Shown piece after piece: positions 16,744 through 25,978 of a stretch of DNA of 64,000 bases; position 1 is the stretch's first letter, and every line of letters starts with the position of its first letter. The notes below the pieces were generated by a model. That model did no database searches and had not been told where the DNA came from. It saw only the letters and a list, made by a program, of their open reading frames with translations. Source of the stretch: Kitasatospora atroaurantiaca (GTDB lineage Bacteria; Actinomycetota; Actinomycetes; Streptomycetales; Streptomycetaceae); contig NZ_VIVR01000001.1 in NCBI RefSeq assembly GCF_007828955.1, positions 7,502,001 through 7,566,000 on the forward strand, written 5' to 3'. The translations under genes and the position numbers were made by a program.

Positions 16744-17703
16744 ATGACTCCCACGAGCGCAGCCCCCGGCGGGCCTACGGTCAGGATCCTGCTTCCCTAT
16801 CCGACCTCGCAGCTGGGCGGCCTGCCGGAGTTGCCCGCGGCGCTCTGGGACGGCTGGGGCGAAGCGCCGCCGGAGCGGGTGCTCGGCGAGGTGGAGTTCT
16901 TCGTCATTCCCTACACGTACACGTCCGCTGCCTTGCCGTTGCTCCGCCGGATGCCTCGGCTGCGGGTCGTGCAGAGCCTGTCGGCGGGCGTCGAGGAGAT
17001 CCTGCCCGTCCTGCCGCCGGGGGTGACGCTCTGCAACGCCAGGGGTGTCCACGACGCGAGCACGGCCGAGCTGGCGGTGACGCTCGTCCTCTCGGCGTTG
17101 CGCGGTGTCCCCGTCTTCGTCCGCGCGCAGGACGCCCAGGTCTGGTCGCCCGGGAGCTTCGCCTCGCTCGCGGATCGTACGGTCCTGATCATCGGCTACG
17201 GCTCGATCGGCGCGGCCGTCGAGGACCGTCTCGCACCGTTCGAGTGCGAGGTCCTGAGGGTGGCCCGCACCGCCCGGGCGGCGTTCCGCGGGCCGGTGCA
17301 CTCCCTGGCGGAGCTTCCGGCCCTGCTGCCCCGGTCCGACGTCGTGGTGCTGACCCTTCCGCTCACCGACGAGACGCGCGGGCTCGTGGACGCGGGTTTC
17401 CTGGCCTCGATGAAGGACGGCGCTCTGCTGGTCAACGTCGCACGAGGCCCCGTCGTCGACACGGATGCGCTGCTGGTGGAGCTGCAGCGAGGACGGCTGG
17501 CCGCAGCCCTGGACGTCACGGACCCGGAACCGCTGCCTGCCGGGCACCCCCTCTGGCAGGCGCCCAACACCCTGATCAGTCCCCATACGGGCGGCAACAG
17601 CTCGGCCTTCCTGCCACGGGCCCTGCGTCTGATCCGCACCCAGCTGGACCGCTTTCTGGCGGGCGAGCCGCTGGAGAACGTCGTGGTCCCGCCCGGCGCC
17701 TGA
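16744..17703 (+). CDS. D-isomer-specific 2-hydroxyacid dehydrogenase
   Basis: Protein of 319 aa. The catalytic and nucleotide-binding motifs are in order: Rossmann glycine motif IGYGSIGAAVEDRL (about 145), catalytic Arg in NVARGPVVD (about 225), Glu in DVTDPEPLP (about 255) and catalytic His in ISPHTGGNSS (about 280). It should reduce a 2-keto acid or oxidise a D-2-hydroxyacid with NAD(P)H; the substrate is unclear, with glyoxylate/hydroxypyruvate or phosphonate-type substrates possible. ATG at 16744 begins about 5 bases after a GATCC stretch with no strong ribosome binding site. Confidence 0.9.
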   Translation: MTPTSAAPGGPTVRILLPYPTSQLGGLPELPAALWDGWGEAPPERVLGEVEFFVIPYTYTSAALPLLRRMPRLRVVQSLSAGVEEILPVLPPGVTLCNARGVHDASTAELAVTLVLSALRGVPVFVRAQDAQVWSPGSFASLADRTVLIIGYGSIGAAVEDRLAPFECEVLRVARTARAAFRGPVHSLAELPALLPRSDVVVLTLPLTDETRGLVDAGFLASMKDGALLVNVARGPVVDTDALLVELQRGRLAAALDVTDPEPLPAGHPLWQAPNTLISPHTGGNSSAFLPRALRLIRTQLDRFLAGEPLENVVVPPGA

Positions 17704-17859
17704 GGAGTGCGCGGGCGGCGCGTCCCGCGTGCGTTGCGCCATCGGAGTGGCGGCACTGGGCCCATCGGGCGAGCGAGGCGAGCCGTTGCCCTGGCGCGGG
17801 ACGCCGCCCGGAATGGTGGTGCCTCGGTGCCGGCTTGCGGACGACGACAGGAGACAGCA

Positions 17860-18699
17860 GTGACCTCACCTGTGGACGAGGGCCGGCGACCGGTGTTGCC
17901 GGCCATTCTCCGAGGCCAGAAGGCCTTGGTGACCGGGGCGAACTCCGGCATCGGCAAGGCGACGGCGATCGGACTGGGGCGGGCCGGAGCCGATGTCGTC
18001 GTGAACTACGTCTTCGGCCGCGAGGCGGCCGAGGAGGTGGTCAAGGAGATCGAGTCCTTCGGCGTGCGGGCGTACGCCCACGAGGCGGACGTCTCCCAGG
18101 AGGACCAGGTCGTCGGGATGTTCCAGCACATGGTCGAGGAGTTCGGCACGATCGACGTCCTGGTCGCCAATGCGGGCCTGCAGCGGGACGCAGCCATTGC
18201 GGACATGACGCTGGAGCAGTGGAACAAGGTCCTGGAGGTCAACCTCACCGGCCAGTTCCTGTGCGCTCGGGAGGCCACCAAGGAGTTCGTCCGCCGGGGT
18301 GTCGTTCCGGAGGTGTCCCGCTCCGCGGGGAAGATCATCTGCATGAGCTCGGTCCACCAGATCATCCCCTGGTCGGGCCACGCGAACTACGCCGCTTCCA
18401 AGGGCGGAGTCCTGTTGCTGATGCAGACCCTGGCGCAGGAACTCGCCCCGAAGGGGATCAGGGTGAACGCCGTCGCGCCCGGGGCCATCCGCACCCCCAT
18501 CAACCGCAGCGCCTGGGAGACGCCCGAGGCCGAGGCCGACCTCCTTCGGCTGATCCCCTACCGCCGGGTCGGTGACCCGGCGGACATCGCCGACGCGGTG
18601 ACCGTCCTGGCCTCCGACCTGATGGACTACGTCGTCGGCACCACGCTGTACGTCGACGGCGGGATGACCCTGTTCCCCGGCTTCGCCACCGGAGGCTGA
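17860..18699 (+). CDS. SDR-family oxidoreductase (glucose 1-dehydrogenase-like)
   Basis: Protein of 279 aa. Classical SDR motifs: cofactor loop TGANSGIGKA (TGxxxGxG), NAG in LVANAGLQRDAA, catalytic Ser in ICMSSVHQIIPW, then Tyr/Lys in YAASKGG, and PGAIRTP after beta-6. The overall pattern resembles bacterial glucose 1-dehydrogenases, but substrate cannot be fixed from sequence. The start is GTG at 17860 with GGAG about six bases upstream. It precedes cydAB by 48 bases on the same strand, so could share their transcript, though no functional link is obvious. Confidence 0.88.
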   Translation: MTSPVDEGRRPVLPAILRGQKALVTGANSGIGKATAIGLGRAGADVVVNYVFGREAAEEVVKEIESFGVRAYAHEADVSQEDQVVGMFQHMVEEFGTIDVLVANAGLQRDAAIADMTLEQWNKVLEVNLTGQFLCAREATKEFVRRGVVPEVSRSAGKIICMSSVHQIIPWSGHANYAASKGGVLLLMQTLAQELAPKGIRVNAVAPGAIRTPINRSAWETPEAEADLLRLIPYRRVGDPADIADAVTVLASDLMDYVVGTTLYVDGGMTLFPGFATGG

Positions 18700-18747
18700 T
18701 CCCGCGGTGTACGACCACATGACGCCCCGCCGGGACGTGCCGGCCGA

Positions 18748-20235
18748 ATGATGACCGCAACTGACGTCCTGGCGAACGCTCCGGCCCAGCTGCTGCCGGC
18801 CCGGGAACTGATGGCCTTCACCTTGGCCTCCCACATCATGCTGGTGCCGTTCGGGGTGGCGCTGCCCTTCATCACGCTGCTGATGCACTACCGGGGGCTG
18901 CGGAAGGCCGACCCGGCCGCCCTCCTGCTCGCCCGGCGCTGGTCCGCCGTGATGGCCGTCCAGTTCGCCGTGGGCATCATCACCGGCACGGTCCTGTCGT
19001 TCGAGTTCGGGCTGCTGTGGCCGGGCATGATGGGCCGTTGGGGGGATGTCTTCGGTCTCGGGTTCGGCGTGGAGGCGTGGGCGTTCTTCCTGGAGGCGAT
19101 CCTCATCGCGATCTACCTCTACGGCTGGCGAAGGCTCAAGCCCTGGACGCACTTCTGGCTCGGCGTACCGCTGCCGCTGACGGCGCTGCTGGGCGCGTTC
19201 GGCATCATCGCCGCGAACTCGTGGATGAACACCCCACAGGGCTTCGCCCTCGACTCGACGGGCAATCCCGTGAACGTCGACGTCCGGTCGGCGGTGTTCA
19301 CGCCCATGTTCGGCCCGGAGTACTGGCATTTCGTCGTGGCGATGTTCCTGACGGCGGGTTATGTCGTGGCCGGCGTCTACGCGGTGGGCTGGCTGCGCGG
19401 CCGCCGGGACCGCTACCACCGCCTCGGGTTCTGCGTACCGTTCACGGTCGCCGCGATCCTCACGCCGGTGCAGTTCATGGTGGGCGATGCCACCGCGCGA
19501 GCGGTGTTCCACAAGCAGCCCGTCAAGTTCGCCGCCATGGAGATCGTCTGGAACACCGACACCCATGTGCCCGAGTACATGTTCGGTCGTCTGCAGGAGG
19601 ACGGAAGCATCAAGGGGGGCCTCAAGATCCCCCAACTGGACTCCATCCTGGCCGGGTTCAGCCCCAGCACCCAGGTCACGGGACTCACCTCGGTAGCGGC
19701 CTCCGACCGCCCCACCACGACGCAGGCCACGATCGCGCACTGGGCCTTCGACATCATGGTGACCATCGCCGGCCTGCTGATCCTGCTCGCGCTCTGGTAC
19801 GGCTGGTGCTGGCTGCGCCGCCGTGACCTTCCCCGGTCGCGCTGGTTCTTCCGGTGCGCCGCCGTCGCCGGTGCGGCCAGCCTGCTGACCGTGGAGTGCG
19901 GCTGGATCACCACCGAGGTGGGCCGGCAGCCCTGGATCGTCTACCAGAACATGCGGGTGTCGGACGCGGTGACACCGACTCATGCCACCTCGCTGTGGAC
20001 CATGTTCGGCATCGTGGTGGTGGTCTACGTGCTCGTCTTCGGCGCGTTCCTCGGTGTGGTGCTGGCCATGCGCCGCCGATGGCGGCTCGCCGACGTCGGC
20101 TTCGCCCACCCGCTCGGCGGCGCTCCGGAGACCGACACGCCGTACGGTCCGCGCCCGGAGCTCACCACCGCCGGCCCGAAGCCGGCGCCGCCCGCCGAAC
20201 CCGGAACCGGACGAGCACCCGGGGGCCCCGAGTGA
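18748..20235 (+). CDS. cydA: Cytochrome bd oxidase subunit I
   Basis: Protein of 495 aa with about nine membrane helices. It reduces O2 to water using quinol, with high affinity and without proton pumping. Visible: a heme-ligand His near residue 29 (TLASHIMLVPFG), the His of EYWHFVVAMF (heme b558), quinol-loop residues QPVKFAAME (Lys and Glu five apart), a Met in FDIMVTIAG (second b558 ligand) and the diagnostic GRQPWIVYQNM. The loop between helices 6 and 7 is short, so this is the short-Q-loop type, unlike E. coli. Starts ATGATG at 18748/18751. The GTG of cydB overlaps its TGA. Confidence 0.95.
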   Translation: MMTATDVLANAPAQLLPARELMAFTLASHIMLVPFGVALPFITLLMHYRGLRKADPAALLLARRWSAVMAVQFAVGIITGTVLSFEFGLLWPGMMGRWGDVFGLGFGVEAWAFFLEAILIAIYLYGWRRLKPWTHFWLGVPLPLTALLGAFGIIAANSWMNTPQGFALDSTGNPVNVDVRSAVFTPMFGPEYWHFVVAMFLTAGYVVAGVYAVGWLRGRRDRYHRLGFCVPFTVAAILTPVQFMVGDATARAVFHKQPVKFAAMEIVWNTDTHVPEYMFGRLQEDGSIKGGLKIPQLDSILAGFSPSTQVTGLTSVAASDRPTTTQATIAHWAFDIMVTIAGLLILLALWYGWCWLRRRDLPRSRWFFRCAAVAGAASLLTVECGWITTEVGRQPWIVYQNMRVSDAVTPTHATSLWTMFGIVVVVYVLVFGAFLGVVLAMRRRWRLADVGFAHPLGGAPETDTPYGPRPELTTAGPKPAPPAEPGTGRAPGGPE

Positions 20236-21251
20236 CCGCCGACATCGTGGCGTGGGTCCTGCTGCTGGCCGTCGTCGCGTACGCCTGCGGGGGCGGCGTC
20301 GACTACGGCGCCGGGTTCTGGGACCTGCTGGCAGGTGGTGCCGATCGTGGGAAGCGGCCGCGATGGCTGATCGACCACGCCATGGCACCGGTCTGGGAGG
20401 TCAACAATGTCTGGTTGATCTTCGTCCTGGTCATCATGTGGACCGGATTCCCGGTGTTCTTCCAGACGGTCTTCACCGCGCTGTGGCTCCCGCTGGCACT
20501 GGCGGCCGTCGGCCTGGTCCTGCGCGGAGCCGGGTTCGCCCTGCGCAAGCCCACCCGGCGACTGTCCGAACGCAGGATCTACGGCGCCGTGTTCGCCGTC
20601 TCGTCCCTGCTCACGCCGTTCTTCCTGGGCGCTGCCGTGGGCGCCGTGGCCTCCGGGCGGGTCGCGCCCGGCACCACAGCCTCGGCCGACGTGTGGGCCA
20701 GCACGACCTCGGTCCTCGCCGGACTGCTCACCGTGGCGGCCACGGCCTTCCTCGGCGCGACGTTCCTCACCGTGGACGCGAGCCGCTTCGACGCCCCTGA
20801 CCTGGTCGGCTACTTCCGCCTGCGCGTCTGGGTCAGCCTGGCGGTCCTCGGCGCGCTGGCGCTGATCGGCCTGGCCGTGACCCACCAGCACACCTCGCAC
20901 GTCTACCAGGGCCTCACCCACGGGATCGGGCTCGTCCTGGTGATCGTCGCGGCGGTGGCCGCCGCCGCCACCGGCGGGCTGGTCGCAGGGCCGGCCGCCG
21001 GGTGGGCGCGGTACACCTCCGTCGCGAGTGTGGCTCTGGTGGTCGCCGCCTGGGGGCTCGCCATGCGCCCCTACCTGGTGCCCACCTCCCTCACGGTGCA
21101 GGAGGCGGCGGGGGCGGACGCCACGCTCCAGTGGCTGATGATCGTCTCGCTCGTCGCACTGGTGCTGATCGGCCCCGCGCTCGTCATGCTGTACCGCCTC
21201 GACACGCACGGTGTGCTGGAACCCTTGACCGACAAGGACATCGAGGAGTGA
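20232..21251 (+). CDS. cydB: Cytochrome bd oxidase subunit II
   Basis: Protein of 339 aa with about eight to nine hydrophobic helices. It opens with DIVAWVLLLAVVAYACGGGVDYGAGFWDLLAGG, here identified by its two parts VDYGAGFWDLLAGG and HAMAPVWEVNNVWLIFVLVI, both typical of CydB. It pairs with subunit I in the membrane. Its GTG start (20232) overlaps the cydA stop as GTGA, so translation is coupled. The cydC/cydD assembly transporter that often follows is absent here; a hairpin and broken genes lie downstream. Confidence 0.94.
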   Translation: MTADIVAWVLLLAVVAYACGGGVDYGAGFWDLLAGGADRGKRPRWLIDHAMAPVWEVNNVWLIFVLVIMWTGFPVFFQTVFTALWLPLALAAVGLVLRGAGFALRKPTRRLSERRIYGAVFAVSSLLTPFFLGAAVGAVASGRVAPGTTASADVWASTTSVLAGLLTVAATAFLGATFLTVDASRFDAPDLVGYFRLRVWVSLAVLGALALIGLAVTHQHTSHVYQGLTHGIGLVLVIVAAVAAAATGGLVAGPAAGWARYTSVASVALVVAAWGLAMRPYLVPTSLTVQEAAGADATLQWLMIVSLVALVLIGPALVMLYRLDTHGVLEPLTDKDIEE

Positions 21252-21256
21252 CGGCC

Positions 21257-21279
21257 GGCCTGAGACCCTGCCTCAGGCC
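21257..21279. terminator. Bidirectional hairpin between cydB and the GMC remnant
   Basis: Inverted repeat GGCCTGAG (21257-21264)/CTCAGGCC (21272-21279) with a 7-base loop. It starts six bases after the cydB stop and overlaps the stop codon of the convergent GMC remnant (21273-21275). It would act on both strands. Confidence 0.6.
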
Positions 21280-22260
21280 AGACGGTCCGTGATGTGGTCG
21301 CCGACCCGAAGGGCGTCGGCGATGGCGGTCAGCGACGGGTTCACCACGCCGATGCTCGGGAAGAAACTCGTGTCCACGACGTACAGGTTGTCCAGGTCGT
21401 GGGCCTTGCAGTTCACGTCGAGGGCCGAACTCTGCGGGTCGGCGCCGAAGCGGACGGTGCCCGCCTGGTGCGCGGTGGCACCGATCGGCATCCCCTTGTG
21501 CAGGTAGAGGCTGTGCGGGAGCAGGTGGTGCGGATGCATGCCCAGGCGCCCCAACATGCCCTGAAGCCTGTGCTGCAGGCGCTTCAGCCCCTCGATGTTG
21601 TTCTTCTCGTCCAGGGCCAGGTGGATCTCTCCCTCGCCGTCCAGGGTGACGCGGTTCTCCGGCTGCGGGAGGTCCTCGCCGCACAGCCAGAAGTCGACCG
21701 CGTGGTGGCGAGCACCTCGAAGGGCATGTCCGGCGAGGCCATGCCGGCCCAGCGCGGCGCCTCGCCCTGGATCTGGTCGGCGTCCGACTTGCCGAGCATC
21801 TGGATGCCGCCGAGGGGGTGGTCCCAGTCGTCCGCGCCCAGGTACCAGTCGTACAGCGCGAGGGTCTTCTGGAACTGGGTGTCGTTCGGCTCCTTCGAAA
21901 CCGCCATCAGGGCAAGGTTGTTGTGCCGCATGTAGTGGCGGCCGACCACGTCGGAGCTGTTGGCCAGGCCGCGCGGGTGCCGCTCGTTCGCCGACCGGAG
22001 CAGCAACGCCGCGGAGTTCACCGCCCCGCAGGCCACCACCACGATGTCCGAGCTGAAGCCGGCGGTCGAGCCGTCCTCCAGCTCGGCGACCACCCTGCTG
22101 ACGGTGCGTCCGCTCGGGTCGGTCTCGAGCCTGCGGACGTTGGCGCCGGTGACCATCTGCACGTTGGGGTGCTCCAGCGCGGGGTCGACGCAGATCACCT
22201 GCGCGTCGGCCTTGCCGCGTACCAGGCAGGGGAAGCCGTCGACCCGGTTGCAGCGGATGC
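21273..22260 (-). pseudogene. GMC-family oxidoreductase remnant (5'-truncated, frameshifted)
   Basis: The C-terminal two thirds of a glucose-methanol-choline oxidoreductase. The reading begins abruptly at IRCNRVDGFPCLVRGKADAQ, a mid-protein segment, so the FAD-binding Rossmann start is missing. It continues through PNVQMVTGANVRRLETD and ACGAVNSAALLLRSAN. Near 21707-21709 the frame shifts: upstream frame ends PFEVLA, while HHAVDFWLCGEDLPQPENRV follows in another frame. Restoring one C (GCCAC to GCCCAC) joins them. The end is normal: SFFPSIGVVNPSLTAIADAL with the catalytic-region Asn. It cannot make an active enzyme as read. The missing 5' part has been replaced by the cyclase fragment. Confidence 0.85.
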
Positions 22261-22986
22261 CGTGTCGTTGTTGCCGTCACCGCCGAGCACAGCGACCCGA
22301 CGCTCCGCGAGGAACTCCATTGCAGAGGGATGGAGCCCGGCGCGGGCGTGTGCGGCGTCCCACGGCCCGGATTCGCTGCGCCGCCGGCGGTGGCCGACCC
22401 GGACGAACAGCAGGTCGCCCTGGCCGACTCGGACGTGCTGGGCGGTCTCGGCGGCGGTCACGTGGTCACCCGGTTCGAGCCACGGCACTCCGCGCAGCCG
22501 CGGGATGTCGAGCAGGACGCCGCGCCCGACGATCCCGTCGTGGGCCACCTCGACGGACAGCGCGGTGGCTCCGGCCGCCGTGACGGTTGCGGCGGGGATG
22601 CCGCCGTGCAGGGTGCCGTCGTAGGCGATGTGACACAGCGCGTCCAAGTGGCTGTCGGCGTCGCCGTGGATGTTCATGCTGAAGCGGTCCGTCGCGAAGT
22701 GCAGCCCGGAGGTGCCGCCCTGAGCCTCCGGCGGGCTGGTGATCCGGTGCCCGGCGGGCTCCGGATTGTCCGGGCCGGGCCGGGTCTCCACCGGCGCGGC
22801 CAGCGTCACGGTACGACCCGAGCGGACTTCGCCCGCAGCCGCGCGTACCGTCGCCGGCGTGATGGTGTCCAGGGTGCCCCGGCTGTGCGAGACGTCGCCG
22901 GCCTGCTCGCGAAGCCGCCGGTACAGGGAGCGGAATTCCTCCTGACTCATGCGCGGCTCGCGGCCGGGCTCGGTGTGCGTGCGCAT
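22261..22986 (-). pseudogene. Cyclase (kynurenine formamidase-like) gene, 3'-truncated
   Basis: About 240 codons of a cyclase-family amidohydrolase are readable: SQEEFRSLYRRLREQAGDVS at the start, the metal-binding HGDADSHLDALCHIAYDG, then VEVAHDGIVGRGVLLDIPRL and GDLLFVRVGHRRR. After VAVLGGDGNNDT (ending near 22261) homology stops and the frame runs for 21 unrelated codons into the GMC remnant before a stop at 22195. The usual C-terminal 70 or so residues, including a conserved HALAL-type region, are absent. The start is ATG at 22986 or 22950. The junction implies a deletion joining two same-strand genes. Confidence 0.8.
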
Positions 22987-23011
22987 CAGGAGCGGCCCTT
23001 GCGGAGGGGAG

Positions 23012-24836
23012 TCACCCGCGCGCCTGCTCGTCCAGCACCTTGTCCAGGGTGGTGGCGGCCATGATGAGCGACAGATGGGTGAACGCCTGCGGGAAGTTGC
23101 CCAGTTGCTCGCCGCTGGGGCCCACCTCCTCGGCGAAGAGGCCGACGTGGTTGGCGTAGGTGTGCATCTTCTCGAAGGCGTAGCGGGCCTGGCGAAAGCG
23201 CCCGGCCCGGGCCAGGGCGTCCACGTACAGGAAGGTGCAGAGGCTGAAGGTGCCCTCGGAGCCACGAAGGCCGTCGGGGGAGGCGGCCGGGTCGTACCGG
23301 TAGACGAGGCTGTCGGAGACGAGGGTGCGGTCCATCGCGTCCAGGGTGGAGAGCCAGGTCGGATCCCTGGGGGCCACGAAGCCGACCCGGGGCATCAGGA
23401 GCAGCGAGGCGTCCAGTACGCCGCCCCCGTAGTACTGGACGAACGCCTTCTCGGAGTCGCTCCAGCCGCGCTCCATCACCTGCTCCAGGATGGCGTCGCG
23501 GGCCTGCGTCCACCGGGCCGCGTCGGCGGGCCGGCGGAACTCGGACGCCATGCGGAGGCCGCGGTCGAACGCGGTCCAGCACATCACGCGACTGTACGTG
23601 AAGTCCTGGCGTCCCCCACGGGTCTCCCAGATGCCTTCGTCGGGCCTGTCCCACGCGTCGGCGAGCCAGTCGAGAGCCCGCGCGGCGGCCTTCCAGCCCT
23701 GGTAGTCCGCCTGCCTGGCGACCTCGCTCCCCTCGGAGAGGGCGTAGAGGGCCTCGCCGTAGATGTCGAGCTGGAGCTGGTCGGCGGCGGCGTTGCCCAC
23801 CCGCACGGGGTACGAGCCGCGATATCCCTCGAAGTGTTCGAGGATCTCCTCCGTCAGGAGCGGTTCCCCGTCGACCCGGTACATGATCTGGAGGGCTTCC
23901 TTCCCGCCGCGCTCCTGCTCGGCCAGGAGCCGGTTGCGGAGCCAGCGGGTGAACGCGGTCGCCTCCTCGGCGAAGCCGAGGTCCAGCAGGGCCCGGACCG
24001 AGAGGGAGCCGTCCCTGACCCAGGTGTAGCGGTAGTCCCAGTTGCGCTCTCCGCCGACCTGCTCGGGCAGGCCCATCGTCGCCGCGGCGACCGGCGCGCC
24101 GGTGGGAGCGTAGGTCAGGAGTTTGAGGGTGATGGCGGAGCGGTTGACCATCGCGGGCCAGCGGCCCCGGTAGTGGGACCTGCGCACCCACTTCTGCCAG
24201 AACTCGACGAGCTCCCAGAGCTGTTCGGTGATCCCCTCGACCGTGGGGGGCGGCGGCGGTGGGCCGCCGGGGTCGCAGACGGTGAACACCGCTGCGGCCG
24301 CCTCACCCACGTTGAGCGTCACGGTGCCCACGGCGTCCTGGCCGTCCCGCTCCCAGCGGGAAGCTGGTCTGCAGGTGCGCCGTGATCCCCGGGGCCCGGA
24401 ACGTGGCCCCCTCGGGCCGAAGGTCGAGTTCGTGCGCGGCCCGGCCGTAGTCGAACCGGGGCCTGCACTCCAGGACGAACCGGACGGTGCCGCGTACCGA
24501 GCGCACGGTCCGTACCAGGGTGTGCCGGTCGGTCGCGGTGCCGGTGCGTTCCGGTGTCATCCAGTCGAGCACCTCGCCGACCCCGTCCGGCGACATGAAC
24601 CGCGTGACCAGGACGGCGGTGTCCGGGTAGTACAGCTGTTTGCAGGTGTTGTCCGGACCGTCGGGTGCCAGCCGGAGGTAGCCGCCGCGGTCGTGGTCGA
24701 GCAGTGCGGCGAAGATGCTGGGGGAGTCGAACCGAGGAGCGGCGAACCAGTCGACCACGCCCTGCGACGAGACCAGTGCGGCGGTCTGCAGGTCGCCCAC
24801 CAGGCCGTGTTCGGCGATCGGGGGGTAGCGGTCCAT
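23012..24836 (-). pseudogene. GH15 glucoamylase/trehalase-like gene split by a 1-base insertion
   Basis: Together the two frames encode about 605 aa of a GH15 enzyme, a family that includes actinobacterial trehalases and glucoamylases. The first frame (24836 to about 24350) begins MDRYPPIAEHGLVGDLQTAA and ends in ITAHLQTSFPL; the second resumes at GTVTLNVGEAAAAVF and carries GERNWDYRYTWVRDGSLS, QLDIYGEALYAL and the catalytic-region EGTFSLCTFLYVDAL. Removing one G from CTGGGAGCGG (plus-strand CCC at 24352-24354) restores FPLERDGQDAVGTVTL exactly. Either a genuine null mutation or a sequencing error. It sits 26 bases from the cyclase start and may share an operon with it. Confidence 0.85.
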
Positions 24837-25022
24837 GAGCATCCAATCTCAGACAGATCCCTACCCGACCCACTATCCGACCATCTGACAGGTGTCGCAT
24901 GCGCGCCCGCTGTGGCCGCGCCGCCGTGAAAGAGCCTGGATTGCTGAAGGCCGTGCGTGCGGTGTTACTGGAGAGAGCGCCCGGCCCGGCCCATGGCTCG
25001 GTGGCACTCGTGGAGGTTCAGG

Positions 25023-25976
25023 ATGGACATGATCCATGTCCGCGCGGTGAGCCCGCCGGATCTCACCCACGAGGTCGTCGGCCTTCTCGCCGGCGACCCG
25101 TGCGTCCTCAACCTGATCGTGCAACCCGGCGCCGCGCGCAACCCGGACGGCGACGCCATCGCCTGCGACGTGCTGACCGGAGCGGCGAACGAGATCCTGC
25201 TCGGCCTCCGCGCGGTGCACCTGGACCGCCGGGGCTCCATCGTCATCGAACCGGTGGACATCGCCTTCGCCGGGCGGGCCACCGCCGCCGGGTCGCGGAG
25301 ACTCGGGCCACGCACCGGCGCGCCCGTCTGGGAGCAGGTCGAGGCACGGATCCGGGCCGAGGGGACGTACGCGCCGAGCTTCTACCTCTACCTGGTCGTC
25401 GCGGGACTCATCGGTTCGGTCGGGATCGTCACCAACTCCCAGATCCTGATCGTCGCGGCCATGGTCGTCGGTCCCGAGTACGGGGCGATCGTCAGCATCG
25501 CGCTGGGTATCGACCGGGACGACCGGCCGAGAATCCGGCAGGGTCTGTCCGCGCTGTTCGTCGGCTTCCTGCTGGCCATCGTCGTCACGTTCCTCTTCAG
25601 CCTGCTCATCCGAGGCTTCGGCCTGCAGTCGAAGGCGTTCGACCTGGGCTTGCGGCCCGTCTCCAACCTGATCAACACGCCCAACTTCCTGTCGGTCGCC
25701 GTGGCGGCCCTGGCGGGGATCGTCGGCATCGTCTCTCTCACCGAGGCGAGGACGAGCGCGCTGCTCGGCGTGTTCATCTCGGTCACGACGATCCCCGCCG
25801 CGGCGGACTTCAGTGTCTCCGTCGCGTTCGGCAGCTGGAGCGAGGCCTGGGGGTCGCTCGTCCAGCTGCTGCTCAACATCGTCGTGCTGATCGTGGTGGG
25901 TACCGGCGCGCTTCGCTGCCAGCGGGCGATCTGGCGCAGGGTCGGCGCCCGGCGTGGCCGGGCGGACCAGCGCTAG
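25023..25976 (+). CDS. DUF389-family membrane protein
   Basis: Protein of 317 aa. The first 120 residues are a soluble alpha/beta domain (MIHVRAVSPPDLTHEVVGLL); the rest has about five to six hydrophobic helices, including FYLYLVVAGLIGSVGIVTNS, QILIVAAMVVGPEYGAIVSI and LLGVFISVTTIPAAADFSVS. The NSQ-x2-MVVGP pattern is typical of DUF389 (TIGR00341-like) membrane proteins of unknown transport role. ATG at 25023 follows GGAGG at 25012-25016. Its stop is two bases from the convergent membrane protein gene; CGCTAGCG at the stop is a small palindrome. Confidence 0.85.
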   Translation: MDMIHVRAVSPPDLTHEVVGLLAGDPCVLNLIVQPGAARNPDGDAIACDVLTGAANEILLGLRAVHLDRRGSIVIEPVDIAFAGRATAAGSRRLGPRTGAPVWEQVEARIRAEGTYAPSFYLYLVVAGLIGSVGIVTNSQILIVAAMVVGPEYGAIVSIALGIDRDDRPRIRQGLSALFVGFLLAIVVTFLFSLLIRGFGLQSKAFDLGLRPVSNLINTPNFLSVAVAALAGIVGIVSLTEARTSALLGVFISVTTIPAAADFSVSVAFGSWSEAWGSLVQLLLNIVVLIVVGTGALRCQRAIWRRVGARRGRADQR

Positions 25977-25978
25977 CG

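Noticed and set aside
17866..20388. An 840-codon minus-strand open frame
   Set aside because: Antisense to an SDR gene and cydA, both well supported; no domain in the antisense product.
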